Shown here piece after piece: positions 35,483 through 43,233 of a stretch of DNA of 64,000 nt. Position 1 is the stretch's first letter. Each line of letters opens with the position of its first letter. The position numbers and the translations under genes were made by a program. The stretch lies in NCBI RefSeq assembly GCF_013415885.1, contig NZ_CP058910.1, positions 2,976,001 through 3,040,000 of the forward strand. Reading direction: 5' to 3'. The notes beneath the pieces are model-generated. The model worked only from the letters and a program-made list of their open reading frames with translations. It was not told where the DNA came from and searched no databases. The DNA is from Halosimplex rubrum (lineage in GTDB: Archaea > Halobacteriota > Halobacteria > Halobacteriales > Haloarculaceae).

Positions 35483-36280
35483 TCACTCGCTCGGGAGAAC
35501 GAGCGACGACTCGCCGAGCAGGTCGATGCAGACCAGCGCGCCCGAGGCGAGGGCGAGGAGGACGACGGCGACCGGGAAGGCGGCGTCGAGGCCGCGACCC
35601 TGGAAGGTCGCCCAGATCTGGACCGGGAGAGTTCGGGGGTAGTACGCCAGCATGAGCGTCGCCCCGAACTCGCCGGCGGCGCGGGCGAACGCCAGCGTGA
35701 CCCCCGCGAGGATCCCCCGCCAGGCCAGCGGCAGGGTCACTCGCCGGAAGGTCCGCCACTCCGTCGCGCCGAGCGTCCGGGCGGCCTCCTCGGTGTGGGC
35801 GTCGACCCGCCCGAAGGCGCTCCTGGCGGTGAGGACGACGAACGGCGAGGCGACGAACGTCTGGGCGAGGACGACGCCGGCGAGGGTCCCGGTGATCCGG
35901 ACCCCGAGCAGTCCGCCGAGCCCCTCGCTCCCGACCGCGCCGACCAGGACCATTCCGCTGACGACGGGCGGAAGGACGAGCGGAAAGGCGACGACGGCGG
36001 TGACGAGCGTCCGCCCGCGGAATCGCGTGCTGGCGAGCCAGTAGGCCAGCGGCACGCCGAACAGCGTCGCCAGCGCGGTGCTGACCGTCGCCGAGACCAG
36101 CGTGTTCCGCGCGGCGCCGACGACGAACGGCGCGTCGAGCGCTGCGAGGACCGCCCCCGGCGGTTGCGCGACCAGCAGCCACGCGACCGGGGCGGCGTAG
36201 AGGACGAGCAACAGACCGCCGAGCAGGGGCGCGGCCGTCCCCCACGGCGAGGACTCACGGGCGGTGGCCACGCGGGACAT
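35483..36280 (-). CDS. modB: Molybdate/tungstate ABC transporter permease
   Basis: 265 residues from ATG at 36280 (MSRVATARESSPWGTAAPLLGG). About six membrane helices and the permease EAA loop EEAARTLGATEWRTFRRVTLPLAWRGI with the conserved G. PLVLPPVVSGMVLVG and GEFGATLMLAYYP are typical of ModB/WtpB. The start lies 26 bases inside the 3' end of modA, so the two are translationally coupled. No ATPase (modC) gene follows; the next gene is the DUF5807-like protein. Confidence 0.9.
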   Translation of the reverse strand: MSRVATARESSPWGTAAPLLGGLLLVLYAAPVAWLLVAQPPGAVLAALDAPFVVGAARNTLVSATVSTALATLFGVPLAYWLASTRFRGRTLVTAVVAFPLVLPPVVSGMVLVGAVGSEGLGGLLGVRITGTLAGVVLAQTFVASPFVVLTARSAFGRVDAHTEEAARTLGATEWRTFRRVTLPLAWRGILAGVTLAFARAAGEFGATLMLAYYPRTLPVQIWATFQGRGLDAAFPVAVVLLALASGALVCIDLLGESSLVLPSE

Positions 36281-37214
36281 CACCACTGTACTCGGGGAAC
36301 TCGTCGGGGACGACGACGCCGTGGTCACGCAGGTACTCGCCGCCGACGAGCGTCTCGAAGGCCTCGGCGACCGGTTCGTTGCCGCTCCTGGCGCGGGCGC
36401 CGTAGGCGATGGGTGCTCCGCGGACGGCCTCACCGCTCGGGAGATCGTAGCTCACCCCGTCGTACGCCGCCGCCCGAGCGGGGTCGCTCAGGTCGATCTC
36501 GGCGGGGAGGTCGACGTAGTCGTAGCCCCGGTCCTCGGCCATGCTCCGGTAGACGACCGCGGCGTCCAGATCCCCGGTCTCGAACCGCGAGAGCAAGGCG
36601 GTTTCGGGATAGACTCCCCGGGGGTCGGTGAGCGCCTCGCGCAGCCCCGGTCGGTCGTAGTGCTCGCTCGCGAGGTCAAGCGCGAACAGTGTCCGGTAGC
36701 CCAGCGGGTCGAGATCCGGGTCGGTCCGGCCGAGCGTCGCGTCGTCCGCGAGCAGCGGGTCGAACCAGCGGTCCGCCGCGCCGACGCGTCGGCCCGTCTC
36801 GCTGACATCGTCGTACGCGACCACGAGCGCGTTCGTCGCGAACTCGGCGTGCCAGTCGGCCGGGAGCACCCGGTCGAACAGCGCCGTGTCGGCCAGCGCG
36901 ACGATATCGGGGTCGCGCTTGCCCTCGGCGACGAGCCGCGCGGCCGTCACCGACCCGTGCGCTTCCACCTGCACCGGCCCGTCGACCGCCGCGCGGAGCC
37001 CCTCGGAGAACGCGAGCTGGAGGCTCCCCGCCGCGAGGACGGAGACGGGGTTACGTGCGGTCCCGCCGTCGCCCGCGTCCGCGACGCTCCCGACGTTCCC
37101 GACGCAGCCACTCAGGGCGGATACGGTTCCCACCGAACCGAGCGCCGCGAGGAACCCGCGGCGGCTCGTCCCGCCCCCTCGGGCGTCGCCCGACCGTTGT
37201 GTCGGCATAGACAT
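36255..37214 (-). CDS. modA: Molybdate/tungstate ABC transporter substrate-binding lipoprotein
   Basis: 319 residues from ATG at 37214. Signal SRRGFLAALGSVGTVSALSGC: twin Arg followed by a lipobox Cys, so exported folded and lipid-anchored. The mature part fits a class II binding protein: VSVLAAGSLQLAFSEGLRAAV, VEAHGSVTAARLVAEGKRDPDIVALAD, ALVVAYDD, GYRTLFALDLASEHY. It binds the oxyanion outside the membrane and delivers it to ModB. Promoter and start overlap a palindromic operator-like site (37220-37243). Confidence 0.9.
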   Translation of the reverse strand: MSMPTQRSGDARGGGTSRRGFLAALGSVGTVSALSGCVGNVGSVADAGDGGTARNPVSVLAAGSLQLAFSEGLRAAVDGPVQVEAHGSVTAARLVAEGKRDPDIVALADTALFDRVLPADWHAEFATNALVVAYDDVSETGRRVGAADRWFDPLLADDATLGRTDPDLDPLGYRTLFALDLASEHYDRPGLREALTDPRGVYPETALLSRFETGDLDAAVVYRSMAEDRGYDYVDLPAEIDLSDPARAAAYDGVSYDLPSGEAVRGAPIAYGARARSGNEPVAEAFETLVGGEYLRDHGVVVPDEFPEYSGDVPRGHRP

Positions 37215-37219
37215 ATCGA

Positions 37220-37243
37220 CGTTATGCCGGTCGAGACATAACG
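37220..37243. promoter_or_regulatory. ModE-type operator-like palindrome between modA and the ModE-like gene
   Basis: CGTTATG (37220-37226) and CATAACG (37237-37243) form a perfect 7-bp inverted repeat with a 10-base spacer. CGTTAT...ATAACG half-sites recall bacterial ModE boxes. It covers the position about 27 bases ahead of the modA ATG, where the TATA box should be, so binding would block modA transcription. Confidence 0.65.
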
Positions 37244-37273
37244 ATTTTGGTCGACGGGGTCGACTCGGGTGGT

Positions 37274-37978
37274 ATGGACGCGGGGTTCGAGGCCCACTTG
37301 CGAGTCGGCGAGGAAGCCTTCGACGAGCGGGACGCCGCGCTGTTGCGCGCGGTGGCTGCCGAAGGGTCGCTCAACGCCGCGGCGACGGCGCTCGGTCGGT
37401 CGTACTCGCGGGCGCACGCCCGAATCGGCGACCTGGAGGACGCAGCGGGGCCGCTCGTCGAACGCCGCCGCGGCGGGACGGAGGGCGGCGGCAGCCGACT
37501 GACCGACGAAGGCCGCGAACTCCTCGCCGAGTTCGACCGCCTGCGAGCGGCGCTATCGGGAACGGCGGCCACCGAGCGCCTCGTCCTCGACGGCCGCGTG
37601 ACGGGTCGGGACGGCGACCTCGCGACCGTGGAGACCGACGCCGGGACCGTCCGCGCGCTCGCGCTGACCGATGTCGACGACGTACGGGTGGCCTTCCGCT
37701 CGGACGCGGTGACGCTGCACGACCCCGACAGTGCTCCCGAGGGCGGCGAGACGAGCGCTCGAAACCGGTTCCGCGGCGCGGTCGTCGACGTCGACCGCGG
37801 CGACGGGACCGCGCTCGTCCGCATCGACGTGGGCGCGAGCGACCCGCTCGCGGTTCGGATCACCGAGACGAGTCTCGACGCGCTCGGGCTGGAACCCGGC
37901 GCCGAGGTGGTCGCCTCGTTCAAAGCCACCGCGACGCGCGCGACGGCGGCGCCCGGCTCCGCGGAACCTGAGGGGTAA
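37274..37978 (+). CDS. ModE-like molybdate-responsive transcriptional regulator
   Basis: 234 residues from ATG at 37274 (MDAGFEAHLRVGEEAFDERD). N-terminal ModE-type winged helix: LLRAVAAEGSLNAAATALGRSYSRAHARIGDLEDAAG, as in LysR-like ModE DNA-binding domains. Two TOBE-like oxyanion-binding segments follow: LVLDGRVTGRDGDLATVETDAG with VAFRSDAVTLHD, and RFRGAVVDVDRGDGTALVRIDVG with LAVRITETSLDALGLEPGAEVVASFKATA. It is divergent from modA across the palindrome, so it is expected to repress modAB when molybdate is plentiful. Confidence 0.88.
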   Translation: MDAGFEAHLRVGEEAFDERDAALLRAVAAEGSLNAAATALGRSYSRAHARIGDLEDAAGPLVERRRGGTEGGGSRLTDEGRELLAEFDRLRAALSGTAATERLVLDGRVTGRDGDLATVETDAGTVRALALTDVDDVRVAFRSDAVTLHDPDSAPEGGETSARNRFRGAVVDVDRGDGTALVRIDVGASDPLAVRITETSLDALGLEPGAEVVASFKATATRATAAPGSAEPEG

Positions 37979-37996
37979 GTCCGTCTCCCGTCGCTC

Positions 37997-38425
37997 TCAG
38001 ATCTCTTTCTCCATCTCGACGTGGTCGATGCCCGCCTCCTCGAACACGTCGCTGGTCCGTTCGTAGCCGAGTCGCTCGTAGAACGCTTCGACGCGCGTCT
38101 GGGCGTGCATCACCAGTCGGTCGATCCCGCGGTCGGCGGCCGCGGTCTCCAGCCGCGCCACCAGATCGCGCCCGACACCCTCGCCGCGGCGGTCGGCGAC
38201 CACGGCGACTCGCTCGACTTTGCCGACGCCCGACTCGACCTCCCGGAGTCGCGCCGCGCCGACCGGTTCGTCGTCGACGGCGACGAAGTGGACCGCCTCG
38301 TCGTCTCTGCCGTCCATCTCGATGTCTTCGGGGACGCCCTGTTCCTCGATGAAGACCTCGCGCCGAACGGCGAGGGCGATCTCGCGGTCGGCTTCACCCG
38401 CCGCGACGCGAACGTCGACGCTCAT
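37997..38425 (-). CDS. GNAT family N-acetyltransferase (ElaA-like)
   Basis: 142 residues from ATG at 38425. REVFIEEQGVPEDIEMDGRDDEA is characteristic of the ElaA/YjaB-type GNAT group; acetyl-CoA motif VAVVADRRGEGVGRDLVARLE; final FYERLGYERTSDVFEEAGI. Cytoplasmic. Acceptor unknown. Converges on the ModE-like gene. Confidence 0.9.
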   Translation of the reverse strand: MSVDVRVAAGEADREIALAVRREVFIEEQGVPEDIEMDGRDDEAVHFVAVDDEPVGAARLREVESGVGKVERVAVVADRRGEGVGRDLVARLETAAADRGIDRLVMHAQTRVEAFYERLGYERTSDVFEEAGIDHVEMEKEI

Positions 38426-38479
38426 GTCCGAACGAGGGGTCCCGACGGCCCTGAGAATTACGGTCGCGGGGGAGCGAAA

Positions 38480-39970
38480 TCAGGCGTCGTCGGGGCTGTA
38501 GTTGGGCGCCTCGTCGGTGATGACCACGTCGTGGGGGTGGCCCTCCTGCTGGCCGGCCTGAGAGACCTTGACGAACTCGGCGCGCTGCCTGAACTCGGGG
38601 ACGGTCTCGGCGCCGACGTAGCCCATGCCCGAGCGCATGCCGCCGACGAGCTGGTGGAGTTCGCTGGCGACCGAACCCTTGTACGGCGTCGCCGCCTCGA
38701 CGCCCTCGGGGACCATCTCCTCTTCCTCGTCCTCGTCGACGTCCTTGAGGTAGCGGTCGCCGCCGCCGGACTGCATCGCGCCGACGCTTCCCATGCCGCG
38801 GTACTGCTTGTACTTCTTGCCGTTCATCGTGACGACGCGGCCCGGCGCCTCGTCGGTGCCGGCGAAATAGGAGCCCAGCATGACCGCGTCCGCGCCCGCG
38901 GCGATGGCCTTGATGGCGTCGCCGGAGTAGCGGATGCCCCCGTCGGCGATGACCGGCACGTTCTCACGGTCGGCCACGTCGGCGACCTGCGCGACGGCGG
39001 TGATCTGGGGCATTCCGGCGCCCGTGACGACGCGGGTCGTACAGATCGAGCCCGGCCCGATGCCGACCTTGATGCCGTCGGCGAAGTCGACGACGGCCTC
39101 GGCCGCTTCTCTGGTGCCGACGTTGCCGACGACCACGTCGGCGTCGACCTCCTCGGTGATCTCGCGGGCGCTCTCGATGACGTTCAGGTTGTGCGCGTGC
39201 GCGCAGTCGATGAACAGCACGTCCGCGCCGGCCTCGTCGGCCGCCTGGGCGCGCTCGGCTTCGAAGGGACCGACAGCGACCCCCGCCCGGAGGGCGCCGT
39301 CGTCGTCGCGCGCCGCCGAGTCGTACTCGCGGCGCTGGAGGATGCCCTGCATCGTGATGAGGCCGATGAGTCCGTCGTCGTCGTCGACGATCGGGACGCG
39401 CTCGATCTTGTGCTCGTACATGAGTTCGAGCGCCTCGCGGGGGGTCACGTCCTCGGGCGCGGTGATGACCTCGTCGGTCATCGCCTCGCGCACCTCGTCG
39501 GACTCGCCGACCTCCAGGTACGGGCGGATGTCCGTGCCGGAGATGATCCCCAGCACCTCGTCGTCGTCGCTGACGACGGGCGCGCCGGAGACGCCAGCGC
39601 GGGCCATCATCTCGTCGACCTCGCGGACCGTCTGGTCGGGCGAGGCGGTCACCACGTCGCGGATGATGAGCTCGTCGGCGCGCTTGACGCGCTCGATCGC
39701 CGCGACCATCTCGTCGACGTCCATGTTGCGGTGCATGACGCCCAGGCCGCCCTCCCGGGCCATCGCGATCGCCATGTCGCTCTCGGTGACGGTGTCCATC
39801 GCCGCCGAGAGAACCGGCACCTGCAACTGGACGTTCTTCGAGACGCGCGTCGTCGTGTCGGCGTCGTCCGGTTCGACGCGGCTCTCCTTGGGCCGCAGGA
39901 GCACGTCGTCGAACGTCAGCGCCTCCGGTACGCGGAGTTTCTCCGAGAAAGGTTCGGGATCGTTCGCCAT
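38480..39970 (-). CDS. guaB: IMP dehydrogenase
   Basis: 496 residues from ATG at 39970 (MANDPEPFSEKLRVPEALTFDD). Oxidises IMP to XMP with NAD, the committing step to GMP. TIM barrel with FDDVLLRPKES, a pair of CBS domains from about residue 95 to 220 (VVSDDDEVLGIISGTDIR and VPIVDDDDGLIGLITMQ), VGNVGTREAAEAVVDFADGIKVGIGPGSICTTRVV with the catalytic Cys, DGGIRYSGDAIKAIAAGADAVMLGS, and the flap YRGMGSVGAM. Full length. The open frame extends upstream as a shadow. Confidence 0.96.
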   Translation of the reverse strand: MANDPEPFSEKLRVPEALTFDDVLLRPKESRVEPDDADTTTRVSKNVQLQVPVLSAAMDTVTESDMAIAMAREGGLGVMHRNMDVDEMVAAIERVKRADELIIRDVVTASPDQTVREVDEMMARAGVSGAPVVSDDDEVLGIISGTDIRPYLEVGESDEVREAMTDEVITAPEDVTPREALELMYEHKIERVPIVDDDDGLIGLITMQGILQRREYDSAARDDDGALRAGVAVGPFEAERAQAADEAGADVLFIDCAHAHNLNVIESAREITEEVDADVVVGNVGTREAAEAVVDFADGIKVGIGPGSICTTRVVTGAGMPQITAVAQVADVADRENVPVIADGGIRYSGDAIKAIAAGADAVMLGSYFAGTDEAPGRVVTMNGKKYKQYRGMGSVGAMQSGGGDRYLKDVDEDEEEEMVPEGVEAATPYKGSVASELHQLVGGMRSGMGYVGAETVPEFRQRAEFVKVSQAGQQEGHPHDVVITDEAPNYSPDDA

Positions 39971-40228
39971 GTAAACCGTCGCCCCCGCCGGCCCAAAAAC
40001 GTTGCGAGACGCCCGCTCCGTGCCAGCCGTTCCCGAGACACCGGACCGCCCGCGTCCGGCGATCCGCCGATCGGAACGATTGTTCGACTCACCGGTCAAG
40101 CAATTCGGGCCGGTGGTCGGACGGTTCGACCGCGCCGCCGTCCGAGTCCGTCTGTTCGTCGCGGAATCCCTCCGTCTCGACCGCCGAGCCACGGGTGCCA
40201 CACTGCATGTGGCCGTCTCTCACGCAAT

Positions 40229-40235
40229 TCTTATA
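40229..40235 (+). promoter_or_regulatory. TATA-like box upstream of the 40260 ORF
   Basis: cttatac lies 29 bases before ATG 40260 in an AT-rich patch amid GC-rich DNA, as expected for a leaderless haloarchaeal transcript covering the small ORF and the DUF5794-like gene. Confidence 0.4.
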
Positions 40236-40259
40236 CTCGATTGGAAAATAATGATAGAT

Positions 40260-40475
40260 ATGGACTCCGCCAGTCCCGCCACCGCTGGCATCGGTCAGAA
40301 GACCGCACGCGACGCGTCGAGCGTCGCGTTCACACCTTCTGCCGGCTTCTTCAAACGGGACTTCGCGGAGCACCCGACCTGGACCGTCGGCGCGAACTGG
40401 CAGTCCGTCGCCGGTCGCCCGTGCGCGCATCGCAGGTCGGACCCCCCACTGGCCACGGGAGACGGCCACGCCTGA
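40260..40475 (+). CDS. Small hypothetical protein ahead of the DUF5794-like gene
   Basis: 71 residues from ATG at 40260 (an ATG three codons earlier, 40251, is also in frame). Begins MDSASPATAGIGQKTARD, then VAFTPSAGFFKRDF and TWTVGANWQSVAG. No known family. Support comes from the TATA-like box 29 bases ahead and the 3-base gap to the next gene, which suggest an operon. Composition is less acidic than usual for a haloarchaeon, so it may also be a leader region without a protein. Confidence 0.4.
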   Translation: MDSASPATAGIGQKTARDASSVAFTPSAGFFKRDFAEHPTWTVGANWQSVAGRPCAHRRSDPPLATGDGHA

Positions 40476-40478
40476 CCG

Positions 40479-41378
40479 ATGAGTAGCTCCCAGCACCCGG
40501 TCGCACTCACCGTCGAGCGGCGCGTCGGCGGCGCGACGAAACTCCTCGCGACCATCATGTGTCTCCCGCTGGTCGACGGCATCTTCCCCGCCCTCGTCCT
40601 CGCGGGCGCGCTCGGCGACCCCATCGGCATCCTCGAAGTCGGCCTGCTAATCTTCGGCGGCAGCGCCACCGTCGCCGTCGTCCTCGCCGAGATGGACGGC
40701 TCCCGCCGCGAGGTCGCGACGGCCATCCTCGCCGTCGGCGCGGTCCTGATACCGGTCGCCGCCGTCGAGGCCGCGCTGGCGCCGACCATCCGCGACATGC
40801 TGAACATGCCGGTGTTCTCGCGGTTCGCCGGCCTCGTCATCCTGACCGTCGCCGCCAAGACCGCCAGCGCACGCATCGGCGAGTACCTCCCCCGGCCCGC
40901 CGTCGTCATCGCGCTCGGCCTCGTCGCGAGTTTCGACCCGAGCGGCGTCTCGCTGTCGGTGACGACCGACCCCGAACTCATCGGCCGGGCGGTCGCCGCG
41001 GCCGGCGTCGGCGTCGGCTTCGCCCTCTTCGTGGCCCTCTCGGGTCCGTGGCTCCGCGCCGTCGTCGACATCGACCGCTTCCGCTTCGGTAGTGCGGTCG
41101 CGCTCGGCGTCCTCCCGCTGTCGATCTTCGGATTGGTGCCGGGCGACGCGCCCATCGCGCTCGCCGTGCTCGGCGTCACCGCGCTGTTCGCCTTCGACCC
41201 GGGAGGCGACCGCGACTACGACGGCGTTCCCGGCGACGCGTCCGACGACGCCGCGGTCGCCGACGGCGGCGACCCCGAAGATGGCTCCGAGGAAGCGGCC
41301 GAGGACGACGAGGAGTCCGTGCCCGGCCGCGTCTCCGACTACGTCACCAGCGACGACGAACGCGCACCCTGGCTATGA
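40479..41378 (+). CDS. Conserved haloarchaeal membrane protein (DUF5794-like)
   Basis: 299 residues from ATG at 40479. Basic N-terminal segment (LTVERRVGGATKLLATIMCLPLVDGIFPALVLAGAL) then about six hydrophobic helices to residue 240, and an acidic disordered C-terminal tail (ASDDAAVADGGDPEDGSEEAAEDDEE split across two runs). Mid-protein SVTTDPELIGRAVAAAGVGVGFALFVALSGPWLRAVVD. I recognise it as the haloarchaeal DUF5794 family from memory. Function unknown. It is close to a DUF5795-like gene, consistent with their numbering as neighbours. Confidence 0.82.
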   Translation: MSSSQHPVALTVERRVGGATKLLATIMCLPLVDGIFPALVLAGALGDPIGILEVGLLIFGGSATVAVVLAEMDGSRREVATAILAVGAVLIPVAAVEAALAPTIRDMLNMPVFSRFAGLVILTVAAKTASARIGEYLPRPAVVIALGLVASFDPSGVSLSVTTDPELIGRAVAAAGVGVGFALFVALSGPWLRAVVDIDRFRFGSAVALGVLPLSIFGLVPGDAPIALAVLGVTALFAFDPGGDRDYDGVPGDASDDAAVADGGDPEDGSEEAAEDDEESVPGRVSDYVTSDDERAPWL

Positions 41379-41541
41379 GTCGTGAGGGTAACTATCTTCG
41401 ATTCCGACCGCACCGCTGTTGAGCTCGTGGTCACGCTGTTTGCGGTCGCTGTATCGATGCTCGATGTAGTCGCACACAGCCCAACCACGACTGCTAGCCA
41501 CGAGTGGAAGGGCTTACGGACGGGCGCGACGACGTACGGGT

Positions 41542-41772
41542 ATGGCAGACAACCGCGTCGTGCAGGGGCGGATGGTCACGCCCAAGCGCCTTGCCGAGCT
41601 GATCGAGGGCGAGTCGGTCATGGATGCCGAACCCATCGAAGACGCCGACCGGGACTGTCCCGACTGCGGCGAGAACGTACTGCAAGTCGGCTACATGCCG
41701 GGCGTCACCTCCTTCGTCACCGGCTACAAGTGCCAGGAGTGCGACTGGTCCGAGGTCGAAGACGACGACTGA
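41542..41772 (+). CDS. Small zinc-ribbon protein (DUF5795-like)
   Basis: 76 residues from ATG at 41542 (MADNRVVQGRMVTPKRLAELIEGESVMDAEPI). The C-terminal half has two Cys knuckles, CPDCG and CQECD, 26 residues apart, forming a zinc ribbon. The N-terminal RMVTPKRLAELIEG is characteristic. DUF5795 assignment is from memory; function unknown. An IS6 element is inserted 11 bp after its stop and does not disrupt the coding region. Confidence 0.88.
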   Translation: MADNRVVQGRMVTPKRLAELIEGESVMDAEPIEDADRDCPDCGENVLQVGYMPGVTSFVTGYKCQECDWSEVEDDD

Positions 41773-41791
41773 TCGGCCAGTCGATCGGCAG

Positions 41792-42488
41792 GGCAGTGTT
41801 CAGATAAGCCGATTCCATGCGAACGCGAAAGAGCTAAGCCAGTCATCGGCGGTTGCTGGATCGACATGACTGAAACAGTTTGAGAACGAATTAGTTCGGC
41901 GTTTTACCTCGCGAAAGACACGTTCGACGCTGTTGCGATTTCCATGGCGTTCGTATCTGAAATCGAGGCCGTGTCGGTCGCAGGCTTCTTTCAGCGGAGT
42001 GGCGCCGTCGACGAGAAACACGGCATCGTCGACATCGTGTTTCTCGCGGAGTTCACCGAAGAACATCTCGGCGAGAGCGTTCGTTCTCGTCGGTTCAAGC
42101 TTCGTGTGGAGTAATTCGTTCGAATCGGGATCGACGGCGGCGTACAGCCAGTACTGCTCGCCGTCGATCCGGATCACGGTTTCGTCAACCGCAACGTGAT
42201 CCGGTGACCGACCAGCCTCCGGCTGTAGATCGGCCTTGTGAACCCAGTTGTGAACGGTCGAACGAGCACGATTGACACCGAATACCTCTAGAAACGAAAC
42301 AGTATTCGAAAGCGAAAGTCCAGCAAGATGCAGCTGAATACTGAGCTTCATCAGCAGCTTCGGTGTCGCCTCGCGTTCAACAAACGCTAAGTCAATCTCG
42401 TCCAAACATCCACCGAGGCGGTCGTTTTCGGGCATAGATCACTTTGAAAACGTACCGCCTCACTCTTCATCCTTATCTGAACACCGCC
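41792..42488 (-). mobile_element. IS6-family insertion sequence, complete, with 8-bp target duplication
   Basis: 697 bp. The left end ggcagtgttcagataag (41792-41808) and right end cttatctgaacaccgcc (42472-42488) are inverted repeats of 17 bp with one mismatch. Identical 8-bp direct repeats ATCGGCAG flank the element at 41784-41791 and 42489-42496, the target duplication length typical of IS6. One transposase gene fills it. The perfect duplication shows a simple and probably recent transposition. Confidence 0.93.
41800..42435 (-). CDS. IS6-family transposase
   Basis: 211 residues from ATG at 42435 (MPENDRLGGCLDEIDLAFVERE). DDE catalytic core: first Asp in VAVDETVIRIDGEQYW, second in FLVDGATPLKEAC, Glu in NSVERVFREVKRRT. 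N-terminal helix-turn-helix (SNTVSFLEVFGVNRARSTVHNW). Length matches short archaeal IS6 transposases. The frame is open and all three catalytic residues are present, so it is probably active. Confidence 0.93.
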   Translation of the reverse strand: MPENDRLGGCLDEIDLAFVEREATPKLLMKLSIQLHLAGLSLSNTVSFLEVFGVNRARSTVHNWVHKADLQPEAGRSPDHVAVDETVIRIDGEQYWLYAAVDPDSNELLHTKLEPTRTNALAEMFFGELREKHDVDDAVFLVDGATPLKEACDRHGLDFRYERHGNRNSVERVFREVKRRTNSFSNCFSHVDPATADDWLSSFAFAWNRLI

Positions 42489-42543
42489 ATCGGCAGAGAC
42501 CGAAACCCCTTTAGTGCGATTGGGCTTATCCGGTGATGCAGGC

Positions 42544-42720
42544 GGGGTCGTGGCCAAGTCCGGCATGGCGACTGACTCCAGAGGCAACGGCGCCCGGGAC
42601 GACACTCCAGCTGATATACTGAACGGGTCGGCTGATCACTGACCCTGTGATGACCCTCTGGGGTTCCGAGGCGCTACCGGAGATATCAGTCGATCGGGGG
42701 TTCAAATCCCTCCGACCCCA
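42544..42720 (+). tRNA. tRNA-Trp (anticodon CCA) with a 103-nt intron
   Basis: Acceptor GGGGTCG (42544-42550) pairs with CGACCCC (42713-42719), discriminator A at 42720. Anticodon CCA at 42578-42580. For a 7-base loop closed by ACTGA/TCAGT, the intron runs about 42582-42684 (one base after the anticodon) and the mature tRNA is 74 nt. The intron contains box C-like tgatga (42648-42653) and CTGA boxes (42611-42614, 42619-42622). In haloarchaea the tRNA-Trp intron is known to fold as a box C/D RNA guiding 2'-O-methylation of the same tRNA. The 3' end is an integration site (see the copies at 45398 and 45551). Confidence 0.95.
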
Positions 42721-43233
42721 TATTCCCTCGTCCACGTTCGATAATCGCCAGACTGCAGTCCATCGGCTCCTCGTCCCTTATATATCAGACTGGAGATTCC
42801 ATCGTTTGATTTGAACGCTCTCATTTCGACCAGCGCGTCGTGTTGCGGTGACGGAGATTTGGACGCTCCATGTAAGTAATTGTCGTGGATGAGCATGGCC
42901 CTCTCCGATTCGGGGGAATCCACTAATGTATTCACAGTATCCAGATAATCTTAGGAAATATGACTCGACACCAGCACGTGATGTATGCTTCAAAGGGTAC
43001 TGTAGAGCAAGTCTATTCAGAATTATATGGCGATGTGAATCAGGTCACAATTGAGCAGGGATCGAGCGTTTCAGGATCTGTCCGAGGAAAATTGGGTGAG
43101 TTGGCTCTGTTGAAATCCTCAGTAATTGATGGTTTCGCTCCCTCAATCGCTCAGTACAGGTGATGAGGGGAGCGCTCATCATAGCGAGTGAAATGACACA
43201 AGACCTTTATCGAATATGCCATATACGAGGATC
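42721..43233. other. AT-richer region after tRNA-Trp, no firm gene
   Basis: About 510 bp of lower GC content inside the integrated segment. One weak ORF (42960-43163) is listed separately. Minus-strand ORFs here are short and lack any recognisable feature. Confidence 0.4.
42960..43163 (+). CDS. Possible small or truncated protein in the tRNA-Trp island
   Basis: 67 residues from ATG at 42960, beginning MTRHQHVMYASKGTVEQVYSE. The segment MYASKGTVEQVYSELYGDV looks like the start of larger haloarchaeal or phage proteins with a Y-x-S-[KR]-x-x-[VL]-x-x-[IVL]-Y pattern (DUF6414-like), which would make this a truncated remnant. Evidence is thin; it may not be expressed. Confidence 0.3.
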   Translation: MTRHQHVMYASKGTVEQVYSELYGDVNQVTIEQGSSVSGSVRGKLGELALLKSSVIDGFAPSIAQYR

